Assembly (NCBI RefSeq): GCF_010501015.1
Contig: NZ_QVML01000022.1
Span: forward strand, 1 to 39,508
Source: Bacteroides sp. 214
GTDB taxonomy: Bacteria > Bacteroidota > Bacteroidia > Bacteroidales > Bacteroidaceae
Direction of reading: 5' to 3'
Length of the DNA stretch: 39,508 nucleotides
The notes under the pieces are model-generated. The model was not told the DNA's origin, ran no database searches, and was given only the letters and a program-made list of their open reading frames with translations. The translations under genes were made by a program, and so were the position numbers. Positions 1 through 8,835 of the stretch are shown here, in pieces; within the stretch, counting starts at the first letter, position 1, and every line of letters begins with the position of its first letter.

Positions 1-95
1 AAAGGTAACAACAAACTATAACCATCTTTTTGCATAATATCTTTTTTAGGCAAAGATAAAAAACATAAAGTGACTCCTCAACTTTTTACGTTGAC

Positions 96-116
96 CCGAT
101 AGTATAAACTATTCGG
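96..116. promoter_or_regulatory. Imperfect inverted repeat just before the first gene
   Basis: CCGATAGT (96-103) pairs with ACTATTCGG (108-116) around a 4-base loop, with one bulged T. It ends 8 bases before the first usable start codon of the next gene. It could be an operator or a hairpin in the 5' leader; no matching promoter boxes are clear nearby. Confidence 0.3.
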
Positions 117-124
117 ATAGCATA

Positions 125-1285
125 TTGCAGGTATTGAATAATATTTATCAAAATACAAATCCAGACCCACATACGATAAAGAATTTAAGGATATCTACTT
201 ATAATTTGAACTTGGCTATCTTTACGGCTATTGTGTCGGTGATAAGTGCGTTAGCCGGAATATATGGTGCTATATATTCGAAACAGGGGAGGGACTATTC
301 AAAGCTGACGGCAGATAATGTGGAAAGAGTAAATTTCGAAATTCAGAATAAACTCTTAAAAGATTTGATACGTCATTTGTTTAGAAACCAAGTATGCACA
401 ATAGCATTCGCGGCGAAGTGGGAGAAAGATAAAACAAAATATCCATCCGATGAGCACGTACTGAAACTAAAGGTTTTGGCCGATGATATTCACTTGGAGA
501 AATATAATAACAGTCCGGAGTTTTATGATAAGATGCACGGCATAGGTATGTTGCTTCGGAATTACAATGCAGAAATTGATATTATTCATACACACTTAAA
601 GGATCCTTATGTTGATGATGAAACTAAAAAGAATGGCATCAAAACGTTGATGTTTAAGCCGGTGTTTCTGATAAACAGAATTTGGGGTGTTATGGCTTTC
701 CTGAATAAAGAGAAAGAGGAAGCTAAGAAGAAATCGTGGTTTAAGTTGTCGGAAGAAGAACGACTAAAAAGAGAAGAAGAGGCATTGGCGAAAGCTAAAA
801 TAGAAAACCAGGAGATAGCTGTTGATATTGTATTGCAATGTCACATAAACAACCTCAAAGAAAACTATTGTATAGACAAGGTTGATAATGTGTGGGCGTT
901 TGAAGATATTATTGAAGCATATAAAGACAATATCAGGCTTGATAAAATTAACGAATTGGTTTTAGGTCTTACCCGTAGTGAAGAGAAAGATAAAAAAATA
1001 GCGCAAATGTATGAAGCGCTTGTTGCAGGTATAGAAGCAAATATCACTGAGTTGGAAAAGAATCAGGATAATGCCAGCGACCCACAAAAAGCGCAGGAAG
1101 AAATCGAGAAGCGGAAAAAGGCATTTGATGCACTACAGAACAGAATTATGTTCGAGACAAAGAGTGATACACTCTCTGATATAAAGTGGAACGCCGATTT
1201 AGTTCTTCAGATGTTGGTTACCGATGCTATTATAGAATACAATAAGATACACATGATTGAGTATCGTGTAGAACAGGGTAAATAG
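125..1285 (+). CDS. Membrane-anchored hypothetical protein with coiled coils
   Basis: I do not recognise this family. The 386-residue protein has one strong hydrophobic segment at about residues 27-52, preceded by a short polar N-terminus, and a long soluble remainder. Lys/Glu-rich stretches at about 195-235 and 285-335 look like coiled coil. There is no signal peptide, so an N-terminal anchor with a cytoplasmic body is likely. The start is uncertain: the frame is open back to a TGA at 92-94 but contains no ATG or GTG in that interval, only TTG at 125 and 134. The next in-frame GTG falls inside the membrane helix. Either a TTG start is used or the original start has been lost. It converges on the DoxX gene. 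Confidence 0.6.
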   Translation: MQVLNNIYQNTNPDPHTIKNLRISTYNLNLAIFTAIVSVISALAGIYGAIYSKQGRDYSKLTADNVERVNFEIQNKLLKDLIRHLFRNQVCTIAFAAKWEKDKTKYPSDEHVLKLKVLADDIHLEKYNNSPEFYDKMHGIGMLLRNYNAEIDIIHTHLKDPYVDDETKKNGIKTLMFKPVFLINRIWGVMAFLNKEKEEAKKKSWFKLSEEERLKREEEALAKAKIENQEIAVDIVLQCHINNLKENYCIDKVDNVWAFEDIIEAYKDNIRLDKINELVLGLTRSEEKDKKIAQMYEALVAGIEANITELEKNQDNASDPQKAQEEIEKRKKAFDALQNRIMFETKSDTLSDIKWNADLVLQMLVTDAIIEYNKIHMIEYRVEQGK

Positions 1286-1292
1286 GTATATA

Positions 1293-1727
1293 CTATTTCC
1301 TGTCCTTAACCAAGAACTTCCTTAAAATGCGGTCTACAGAAAATCTGCCCGGTCCGGCAATGAGCATTAGGGTAAATACCACTAAATAGACCAATGCCAG
1401 TTCTTTTACTGCGAATGGGTCGCTACCATGAATGACGAAAAAGGCCATAGCCATAGTGAAAATCATGGGTATTAAGGCTAATCTATACAGTATGCCAAAG
1501 ATAAAAGCAATTGAACAGGCTAATTCAGCAAAAATAGCTAGCCCAAGAGATAGTGAGCTGCCAACTCCCAATGGGTCGGGAAAGACTGTGGATAGTTCTT
1601 GGAAGTTACTCCACTTTTGAATGCCATGTAGCAAAAATAATAGACCAAACATAACACGAGCTAAGAGTAAGAGCCAAGACATGCTGGCTTCGCTGAACTT
1701 ACGCGGAAACAATAAATTATAAATCAT
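1293..1727 (-). CDS. DoxX family membrane protein
   Basis: The 144-residue protein is mostly hydrophobic with about four membrane helices. It carries the typical DoxX/SURF4 opening, a helix followed by LLFLLHGIQKW and then short polar loops. Members of this family are inner-membrane proteins variously tied to redox or thiosulfate metabolism, and the substrate cannot be read from sequence. It ends 7 bases from the end of the convergent upstream gene, and no hairpin separates the two. The gene lies downstream of the pectin operon but is separated from it by a strong terminator, so it is probably transcribed on its own. Confidence 0.8.
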   Translation of the reverse strand: MIYNLLFPRKFSEASMSWLLLLARVMFGLLFLLHGIQKWSNFQELSTVFPDPLGVGSSLSLGLAIFAELACSIAFIFGILYRLALIPMIFTMAMAFFVIHGSDPFAVKELALVYLVVFTLMLIAGPGRFSVDRILRKFLVKDRK

Positions 1728-1806
1728 AACTTGGTAATCTTAATTTAATTCACTTGATTTTTATAGTAGTACAACAACATACAATAGAAAAAGTTTATTA
1801 AAACGG

Positions 1807-1847
1807 AAATCGCCACGGTTTAGAGCTATTCTAAACCGTGGCGATTT
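1807..1847 (-). terminator. Intrinsic terminator of the pectin operon
   Basis: A perfect 18-bp inverted repeat (arms 1807-1824 and 1830-1847, core CGCCACGG/CCGTGGCG) with a 5-base loop lies directly after the pectinesterase stop codon. Read leftward it is followed by a T-rich run. It separates the pectin operon from the DoxX gene. Confidence 0.85.
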
Positions 1848-1870
1848 GTATTAGAAAATACAAGCAGTTG

Positions 1871-4800
1871 TTACAACGTAAGCTTAATAGCCCGCTCTCC
1901 TACAACTAACACATATATTCCTTTCATACTCATACGTGGAATGCGAACTGTGTCGTCTTTTGCAATTATGTGCTTTATAAGTTGCCCGTCAATAGCGTAT
2001 AAGCGGATAGTTGCTCCAATGGCTACATGAGAAACAGTTACCTCTGTCTCGGTTATAAAAACAGCAGGTGTGGGGGTAGCTTGCTCTTCTTTGATAGAAA
2101 CGGGGTCTCCAATGCCGCTTGCCTCACTAATGCTTCCGTATTCGTTGGCTGCCATTACCTGATAGGTTTTATTTGTGTCGACGTTTTCAATAACAAATTC
2201 GGTAGTTGTTGTAAACCCAATCACTTCGTTGTTACAGGTGATGATGTAGCAAATGGCATACTCTACACTGTTCCAAGTGAGCTTACCCTCTTCCAATTGT
2301 ACATTTGTAGGTTTGGCTACTTGTTCAAAGAACTTGCGTGGATTCCAGTTGTCGGTGCCCTCTGTCACTGCCGTGTAGGTGTAAGCAGCCGCTTCTTCGG
2401 CTGTAAGTACAGCCTTGGCTTCTTTGGTTGTTCCCGGACTATCGTCTCCGGCATAGATTGTTTTGCGATTGCTGAGATCGATAGGCTTGCCATCGGCATC
2501 CATACTGTTGTATTCGGCAAATACCTTGGGGAAGCCACCCATCTCTGTCCACCCTTCGGGAGCTATGGAGATTTTCATTGTTGTGTTGAGGTAAGCCACC
2601 ATGGGGAATTCGTGCCATGGGCGACCCAACTTTGTTTTTCCATCGTTAGAAGCCGCATTGCCATCGATGGTACATGTTTCGAATACATATCCCCACTGTG
2701 TGCCGTTTTTGTGGTTGGGGGCTGTGATAACCGAACCTCCTCTGACACAATACAGGGTGCAATTATCGAAATAACAATCTCCGGCGCCATAAATATAATC
2801 AACAGCTCCTTCTATATAACAATCTTTGGCATAGTGGCGATAGCCTGTGTCTCCGGCAGTTTGCCAAGTGTCTTGGAATGAGCGGAACGCACAATTGTAG
2901 AATGATGCCCGGTCTCCCTTTGTCATCATGGCAAGCGCTTGTGGCCCATTTTGGGCATCTACACCCCAGTCATTTACGAAGGTGATGTTCTCTGCGTAGA
3001 AGTCGTTGCTGTTTACGCGTACCACCGTGCCTTCTTTTCCGTACATGGGCGATTCGGGGTTGTGTACCGAATAAGGCCATGCAGCTAAATCGTTGGCGTA
3101 CCAACTAGCTTCGGGGTTAGGGGTGGACTGTACATTTATTTTTTCATGAATAATTGTTTCCTCTTTGCTCTGGCCAATCAGGTAAATAAAAGGTTTGTTG
3201 GCAGGAATTACTATCGTGCCTTTGTAGTCTCCCTTCTTTACGAAGACAAGCCAAGGTGATGTGCGTCCTGTTGGTGCGCCATCGATAGCGCTTTGCAAAG
3301 TGGTGTAATCACCACTACCATCTGTGGCTACTACAGCATCGTACTTGCGGGCAATAGGTTGCGGACGCTCCATTGTAGAGAAAGAGACGGTAGCTCCTTC
3401 GAATGCATTACCCCAGTTGTCTGTAAATAACCCGGCAGGGATTGTATAAGAATAAGGAGTGCCGTACGCAAGGTTTTTATAGGTGTACGAAACCGTACGA
3501 TTCCCAAATACAGGTGTTAGTGTTTCGCCGTTGAACTCCAGTTTTCCTTCGTTGATTCCTGCTTTTACACGTTCGTCGAATGTCAATACGATAGACCCGT
3601 TTGCCGAAGCGGTAGACGAACCTTGTGCCGGTGTTGTAGCAAGTAACTTAGGTGCTATTGCATCTTCATTATCTACCCAGTCTGCATAAATCATAACATT
3701 AGCTAGGTAGAAACCTTCTGTGTCGTTAGCTGCGGGAGTTCCAAGCAGTTCGCTGCTGCTATCTGCAATCCAACGGATGTATAGTTTGGCTTTCTCTGCG
3801 GCAGTAAGTGTGGCAGGCAGTGTTGCACTTAACTCTACCCATTCGGTACTGTGACTGTCGGTTAAATCAACAGTTGCCAAATCAACAAAAGGTCCGGCTT
3901 CATTGGTTGCATATTGTATCTTTTGTATTTTATGCACACAAGCATTATCGGCCGCTATGTATGACACAATACGTATGTTTTCGTACGTAAACAACTCTTG
4001 ATCTTTAGCTGAAAACTCGGCTTGTAGATAACGTGGCGTACTCATTTGTGCGTAATCCGTATATCTTCTGGCGCAGTCGTAGGTAACTCCGCCAAAGGTC
4101 TTGGTGCTTCCACCCCAGTTGGTGCTGCTTCCGTCGGCGTTGTATAGTTTCATCAGCCCTGTGTTATCAGTTGTAGCGGCAAAATCACCCGGACGGTTTC
4201 CTCTTACAACACCGGGATTGTTAAAATTCCATCCTACAATAAACGGAATAACATCAAAAGTAGCTGTAATTGTTTGCTCGCTATTCATTACTATCTGACG
4301 AGAGAGCTGGTTGGTTTCGTCTTCCCAATACATAAATGAAGTAACGGGATTGGGATCAATGGTTACAGAAACAATTTCTCCTTCTTCGTAATACCCATTG
4401 ACCGGGGCTGGCGAAAGCAATACACTTCCCCATGTAGCGCCATCTCCCTCCTTGTTTACAGTAAGCGAATAGGTGGTGAAGACATCGAAAATAGCTGTTA
4501 GCGTTATATCCTCACTGATAGTAAACGTGTATGGATTCTCTGACGAAAGTATGTTTCCGTTGCCATCTTGCCACTCTTTGAAACGATAACCGAAATTATG
4601 GCTTGCGCTAACGGTGGCGCTGGCACCTACCTCGTAGGTTGCTTGTGGCGGGGTAACGCTTCCTGCACCTGCCGGATAAACACCAGTCTTGAGATTGGCT
4701 GGTTTCGAAACAGTCTTAATCCAGCGTGGGTCGCCCAAGCAAGCTCCGTTTTTACCTGCCGTAGCTAATGCCGAAGATGCTAATAGTGTGAAATCTCCAT

Positions 4801-5722
4801 TGCTGGGATCGGGGAATGGTACTGTACTCACGCTTTCCAACGCACCCTCGCCCAATATTAAATCATTGATAGTGGCATTGGTTACAATTCCTGTATAAAG
4901 CGGTGTTTTGTATCCTTCGTGTAGGTTGTTGTTGGCTATGAGTGTGCCGTTATCTCCATTTGACCGGAATACGGATATGTTTGCATTGTCGGCATATCCC
5001 TTTACGTACAGGTTGTTGGTAAAAGTAAAAGAAGAACCGGCACCACTATTGCCATTTACATAGCACAAATAGTATGAAGCTTTGCTGATGCCATAGAATG
5101 TGTTGTTCGTAAACTCTACACTAAAGTCGGGCGAAGCCATATAACTTCTCCACCACAGAAAGTTTTCGGCGGGATAATTGTACACGGTAGACTCTTTTAC
5201 AATCGAGTTGAGCACGTAGCCATAGTTCCCATATACAAGGCTGTATCCGGTAGGTCCTGCGCAGTTGATAATTGTTTTATCAATGGTCAGGTTGGTTAAT
5301 ATACCATCGTAACTGCCATTGCTTCCCGATATGCTAATGAGGTGCCTTGTAAGTAGAGATATGTCGCAATTCTTGAATGTGACTTCATCGCATGTTCCTT
5401 TAATCTCTATAAATGGAGACGCATTAGGTTGGATCGTTAAATTCTCGAGTACTAAACCTTTGCTTGTTTTACCAGCAGCGAGCGCATTGAATTTTCCGCT
5501 TAATTTAACTTTAGAGATATCCTCCTCTACACCTCGTAGGGTAATCTTAGCATCCAATTTTAAGTCGATGTTCAAACCATAGTTGCCTTCTTGTAAAAGT
5601 AAAACATCTCCGTCGGCAGCTGCCGAGTAAGCACTCGAAAAGGTGCTTGGCGTAACTTCTGTTTCTGCTGCTCGCAATCCAATGGCGAAGAAGAGAAGGC
5701 TAATAATAAAAAATGTTCTCAT
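1871..5722 (-). CDS. Secreted multidomain pectinesterase (CE8) with T9SS tail
   Basis: This protein removes methyl esters from pectin outside the cell. It has 1283 residues. A signal peptide (about 1-19) is followed by a right-handed beta-helix region at about 20-340 ending in GDPRWIK, as in DUF5123-type domains. Two InlB-like B repeats follow (about 345-485, motifs FKEWQDG and ITLTAIFD), then a carbohydrate-binding-like stretch, a Big_5-type Ig domain (about 682-790) and the CE8 domain (about 795-1130). The CE8 hallmarks are present: GPQA, QDTW, VDYIYG and LGRPW. An FN3-like segment and a C-terminal sorting domain (about 1220-1283, ending in GIYVLVVGERAIKLTL) finish it. It starts 23 bases after the pectate lyase gene, so the two form an operon. 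Confidence 0.93.
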   Translation of the reverse strand: MRTFFIISLLFFAIGLRAAETEVTPSTFSSAYSAAADGDVLLLQEGNYGLNIDLKLDAKITLRGVEEDISKVKLSGKFNALAAGKTSKGLVLENLTIQPNASPFIEIKGTCDEVTFKNCDISLLTRHLISISGSNGSYDGILTNLTIDKTIINCAGPTGYSLVYGNYGYVLNSIVKESTVYNYPAENFLWWRSYMASPDFSVEFTNNTFYGISKASYYLCYVNGNSGAGSSFTFTNNLYVKGYADNANISVFRSNGDNGTLIANNNLHEGYKTPLYTGIVTNATINDLILGEGALESVSTVPFPDPSNGDFTLLASSALATAGKNGACLGDPRWIKTVSKPANLKTGVYPAGAGSVTPPQATYEVGASATVSASHNFGYRFKEWQDGNGNILSSENPYTFTISEDITLTAIFDVFTTYSLTVNKEGDGATWGSVLLSPAPVNGYYEEGEIVSVTIDPNPVTSFMYWEDETNQLSRQIVMNSEQTITATFDVIPFIVGWNFNNPGVVRGNRPGDFAATTDNTGLMKLYNADGSSTNWGGSTKTFGGVTYDCARRYTDYAQMSTPRYLQAEFSAKDQELFTYENIRIVSYIAADNACVHKIQKIQYATNEAGPFVDLATVDLTDSHSTEWVELSATLPATLTAAEKAKLYIRWIADSSSELLGTPAANDTEGFYLANVMIYADWVDNEDAIAPKLLATTPAQGSSTASANGSIVLTFDERVKAGINEGKLEFNGETLTPVFGNRTVSYTYKNLAYGTPYSYTIPAGLFTDNWGNAFEGATVSFSTMERPQPIARKYDAVVATDGSGDYTTLQSAIDGAPTGRTSPWLVFVKKGDYKGTIVIPANKPFIYLIGQSKEETIIHEKINVQSTPNPEASWYANDLAAWPYSVHNPESPMYGKEGTVVRVNSNDFYAENITFVNDWGVDAQNGPQALAMMTKGDRASFYNCAFRSFQDTWQTAGDTGYRHYAKDCYIEGAVDYIYGAGDCYFDNCTLYCVRGGSVITAPNHKNGTQWGYVFETCTIDGNAASNDGKTKLGRPWHEFPMVAYLNTTMKISIAPEGWTEMGGFPKVFAEYNSMDADGKPIDLSNRKTIYAGDDSPGTTKEAKAVLTAEEAAAYTYTAVTEGTDNWNPRKFFEQVAKPTNVQLEEGKLTWNSVEYAICYIITCNNEVIGFTTTTEFVIENVDTNKTYQVMAANEYGSISEASGIGDPVSIKEEQATPTPAVFITETEVTVSHVAIGATIRLYAIDGQLIKHIIAKDDTVRIPRMSMKGIYVLVVGERAIKLTL

Positions 5723-5745
5723 AGTAATTTGCTTTTTTTAATGTA

Positions 5746-7569
5746 TTAGACAAACAGTTTATATGTTATTGTTTCGTTATTCTCCAGTAAGATTCTAACA
5801 AAGAAGAATTTGTTTGTGCTGTTGGGCAGCTGTGTTACAACACTTGTCTCTTTTGAGTATTCTTTTGTAGCAATCATCCTGCCGGCGATGTCATAGAAAA
5901 CAACTTTTTTTATGGTGTTGCCGTTGTTGGCGCTGATATGAACCTCCTTTGATGTGCGGTTGTAAAACATAGTAATGTTTTTCTCCGCGCTGTTCTCTTT
6001 GAGTCCGCTTGATGTGTTGCTGTTTTGATTTACGGTAATATGATTAACCAAACTGTTGATGTAAACCTCCAGATAGGTATATCCTTCTTCGTTTAAGTCG
6101 GTAGCTGTTTTGCCTGGATAGTTGCTTTCGAGCCATCCATCGGGTATGCCATCGCGGTTGGTGTCTGTTGGTGCGGTTTCTTGCACTAAGGTAGGCCATG
6201 GTGTCCAATTGGCATCAGCGTTGGCTGGTTTTATATCCCTATGCGAGTCGATAATACCTGCTTTTGGGTAGCCGGTACTCTTCCAGTTAACATCCGGCAT
6301 GCCGGGGTAATTGGTGCCATATCCGTTGTAGATAGATAAACCAATGAAGTTGGTTGTTCCTGCTTGTGTTTCTTCCACCATACGTAGGTCGTGCGAATCG
6401 CGTCTAAGACTTGCCCCAGCAAATTCGAGTACTTTTTCGTAAGCTTTCTCGGCAGTGTGGGTTGTTACAGTGGTAGGAACCACATTATCGCCGGAGAGGC
6501 CTTTGATAACGAAAGGCTCAGACATTTTGATGCCTGCTTTCTCTGCTTCCGATACTGTGCCATAACCCGACGGGAATTGATTGAATACACCGTACGTCCA
6601 GTTGTCTCTGGTGGCGTTGTTGCAGTTTACTTCATTTTTACCATCGTCTACTACATTTCCATCAATATAGAATTGTCCCCAAATGTTATAGCGTATGCTT
6701 CCTGTATTCTTGTCTTTGTCTATACTCATGATGCGTCCACGCGCTGTACCTGTGCTCGATCGTGCTCCTGGTTTGTAGTAGTTGTTTACCATGTTGATGT
6801 TCATGGCTTCGCCTCCGTATATGTTTCCATAGTTGTAAAGCACATTGTTGCGGTGGTCTACTGTTTCTGTGTGTGGCTTAATGTTTGCTCCGGGGCCAAA
6901 GCGTGGTACGCGACTATCATGGTGCACCATAAAATTATGGTGGAAGCTAGCATCTGTTCCTCCCCAAATACCGCCATATCCATGAGGCCCTTTGTCGTGA
7001 GTGGAAAGTCGTAGGCTCTCGGAGATAAGGCACCATTGAAGCGTAAAGTAGTTGCAATTATAAAAAGAGACACATTCGTCTGTGCTCCAACTCATAGAGC
7101 AATGGTCTACAATTACGTTCTTAAAGAAACGTCCTCCCAGTGCATCGGCTCCTCCGCTTATTACGGAATCGTCGCCCATGCGGATGCGCAGGTAGCGGAT
7201 AATAACGTTATTGGCACTGATTTCTACAGGATGGTTGGCCAGGCAGATACCATCGCCCGGTGCTGTCTGACCGGCAATCGTTACGTTACCATTCTTGATG
7301 CTTAGTTTGCTGTTAAGCATGATTGTGCCACTTACCTTAAAGAGTATGGTTCGCACGCCGGTTTGGTTCAAGCACCACCTGAGCGAGCCTTCTTTGGTGG
7401 AACTGTTTCCCGTTGAAGTATCTTCGAGGGTATTTACATAATAAACTGTACCGCCACGTCCGCCTGTGGTGTACATTCCTCCACCTTCTGCTCCGGGAAA
7501 TGCCGGAGTTTGTGCTACTGCAGCAATGGCGAATGAAAAATAAAAGGAAATTGTTAATAGTGTTCTCAT
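5746..7569 (-). CDS. Secreted pectate lyase, family PL1, with T9SS tail
   Basis: This enzyme cleaves de-esterified pectin by beta-elimination. From the ATG at 7569 it has 607 residues; a start 30 bases further upstream would place ten polar residues before the signal peptide, so 7569 is preferred. The signal peptide ends in AVAQ. The mature protein opens with FPGAEGGG and has the PL1 beta-helix, including VDHCSMSWSTDE and HHDSRVPRFG, the latter carrying the expected catalytic-type arginine. A calcium-loop-like segment DTNRDGIPDGW lies at about 475. The last 65 residues form a type A T9SS sorting domain. It is first in the operon; the product of the downstream pectinesterase makes its substrate. 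Confidence 0.93.
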   Translation of the reverse strand: MRTLLTISFYFSFAIAAVAQTPAFPGAEGGGMYTTGGRGGTVYYVNTLEDTSTGNSSTKEGSLRWCLNQTGVRTILFKVSGTIMLNSKLSIKNGNVTIAGQTAPGDGICLANHPVEISANNVIIRYLRIRMGDDSVISGGADALGGRFFKNVIVDHCSMSWSTDECVSFYNCNYFTLQWCLISESLRLSTHDKGPHGYGGIWGGTDASFHHNFMVHHDSRVPRFGPGANIKPHTETVDHRNNVLYNYGNIYGGEAMNINMVNNYYKPGARSSTGTARGRIMSIDKDKNTGSIRYNIWGQFYIDGNVVDDGKNEVNCNNATRDNWTYGVFNQFPSGYGTVSEAEKAGIKMSEPFVIKGLSGDNVVPTTVTTHTAEKAYEKVLEFAGASLRRDSHDLRMVEETQAGTTNFIGLSIYNGYGTNYPGMPDVNWKSTGYPKAGIIDSHRDIKPANADANWTPWPTLVQETAPTDTNRDGIPDGWLESNYPGKTATDLNEEGYTYLEVYINSLVNHITVNQNSNTSSGLKENSAEKNITMFYNRTSKEVHISANNGNTIKKVVFYDIAGRMIATKEYSKETSVVTQLPNSTNKFFFVRILLENNETITYKLFV

Positions 7570-7709
7570 GATTGTTTTGTTATTGATTTTGCGCTGCAAT
7601 ATTAGGTTAAACTATCGGTCTGTACGTACAAAATTTGGTGCAAAACGGACAAAAAATGACCATCTATTCTGTTTTTTACGGATCAAGTTAAATAGTATAG
7701 CCGTATAGT

Positions 7710-7781
7710 CCAAATACTTGACGCGTCAAGTATAAAGAGTACACGCTTCAAGTATAAAGAGTTGACGCGTCAAGTATTTGG
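7710..7781. repeat. 22-bp-period palindromic repeat array
   Basis: The core TTGACGCGTCAA occurs at both ends, with a degenerate middle copy. TCAAGTATAAAGAGT is repeated at 7726-7740 and 7748-7762, a period of exactly 22 bp. The first unit contains a perfect 20-bp palindrome at 7714-7733. The outer segments 7710-7729 and 7762-7781 are perfect 20-bp inverted repeats of each other, so the whole element could fold as one large hairpin. It is followed at once by a GGGGGT/ACCCCC hairpin. Confidence 0.85.
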
Positions 7782-7796
7782 GGGTGAAATACCCCC
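7780..7796. terminator. G/C hairpin after the repeat array
   Basis: GGGGGT (7780-7785) pairs with ACCCCC (7791-7796) around GAAAT. There is no T-run on either side, so it may be a structural element of the repeat rather than a true terminator. Confidence 0.35.
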
Positions 7797-8008
7797 TCTC
7801 AGAAGCGTCCTAGCGCAACATTGTTTCTTTGGAAAATAAGCAGAAATGTAAAGGGAAGACAAGCACCAACAAAGATTTCTACTTGATCCGTTTTTTACTT
7901 CACTGATTATGGGTGTTGAATCGTGAGACATAGGCTGAGCAGTCGTGCGCCTATGGACGACGGAGCATGAAACTGTGGCTGAGGGAACGCAGAATTATGA
8001 CCTGATTG

Positions 8009-8695
8009 TTACAACCAAGATTCAAAATGCCAGGTGAGTGGCATTTCTTCTTCAATAAATGTAGTGCAATGGGTAATTCCACTCGATAGGCTGGTGTTAG
8101 CGTAGGCGTTCCATCCCGTTTTGAATGAAGCGTTGTAGCTGAAAGATTTCCTGCCACCGGCTACTAAGGTGAAATTGTATCCGCTTAGTGCGAAATCTTG
8201 ATTGGCATAATGATAGTATATGAATGTCTTGTTGCTCTTAGAACCTTCGCCTGACCAATCGCTAAGAAACAATCTACCTATACGGTTATTGTCGTTGTCG
8301 TAAGCAATGATGTCATTGAGTGCTGCAACTTTTGCCTGTGCATTATTGCCCTCTGCCGGCCAGTAACCGGTATAATCGGCAGCATCGGCACGCGTAGCCT
8401 TTTGTAATTCTTCGTTACTAAAATGAACGGGAAGAGAAAGTGTGACTTTCCCATTGCTATACTTTCCCTCTACGGTTGCTATTATTTGCCAATCGACCCC
8501 TGATATTTCTGCTTTAACCTTGCTGAATGTTATGTCCTGTGGCAAACCTACTATTTCGGAGATGATGATGTTGTCGTTTTGCAGACAAGTGACGGGTAGT
8601 GGCGGTAACTCTTCCCCCTCTTCGGAGCACGAAAAGAGGAGTGCGCAAAGAAGCGATATTGTTATAATTAAGTATGGATATTTAATACTTGCCAT
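8009..8695 (-). CDS. Small predicted lipoprotein of unknown function
   Basis: The 228-residue protein starts with a hydrophobic signal of about 20 residues and a lipobox ending at Cys23 (LLFSC). The acidic SEEGEE that follows resembles the surface-export signal known for some Bacteroidetes lipoproteins. The remainder contains many beta-type segments and no motif that I recognise. It is divergent from purB, with 140 bases between the two starts. It may follow the same transcript direction as the pectin operon, but 439 bases with repeats separate them. Confidence 0.7.
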   Translation of the reverse strand: MASIKYPYLIITISLLCALLFSCSEEGEELPPLPVTCLQNDNIIISEIVGLPQDITFSKVKAEISGVDWQIIATVEGKYSNGKVTLSLPVHFSNEELQKATRADAADYTGYWPAEGNNAQAKVAALNDIIAYDNDNNRIGRLFLSDWSGEGSKSNKTFIYYHYANQDFALSGYNFTLVAGGRKSFSYNASFKTGWNAYANTSLSSGITHCTTFIEEEMPLTWHFESWL

Positions 8696-8801
8696 CGTTG
8701 GTTATCTGCAAAAAGGAACTCTTTCTCTATTAAAAGTTGATAAATCGGGCGCAAGTTACAAACTTTCTTTATTTCTTTACTCTTAACTCAATAAAAAGCT
8801 C

Positions 8802-8809
8802 TATTTTTG
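8802..8809 (+). promoter_or_regulatory. -7 promoter box of purB
   Basis: TATTTTTG matches the Bacteroidetes TAnnTTTG -7 consensus exactly. It would place the transcript start near 8815, about 20 bases before the purB ATG. No clean -33 TTG lies at the expected distance. The box also argues against the longer open frame that begins at 8737. Confidence 0.65.
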
Positions 8810-8835
8810 CACTTTATTTTTATCACAAACGGGGT

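Larger units (their letters stand above)
7570..8008. other. Non-coding stretch between lipoprotein and pectate lyase genes
   Basis: No convincing gene lies in these 439 bases. They hold the 22-bp-period palindromic array at 7710-7781, a G/C hairpin at 7780-7796, and an 11-bp inverted repeat (ACGGATCAAGT at 7678-7688, ACTTGATCCGT at 7881-7891) that brackets both. A 7-bp hairpin CATAGGC/GCCTATG (7929-7935, 7949-7955) sits closest to the end of the lipoprotein gene and may be its terminator. No clear -7 box was found for the pectate lyase operon. Confidence 0.6.

Noticed and set aside
2027..2881. 284-codon open frame on the plus strand
   Set aside because: It lies wholly opposite the CE8 domain of the pectinesterase, whose catalytic motifs are intact. 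It has no recognisable domain.
7951..8157. 68-codon minus-strand frame overlapping the lipoprotein gene
   Set aside because: It is a frame shadow of the lipoprotein's 3' end with no start context.
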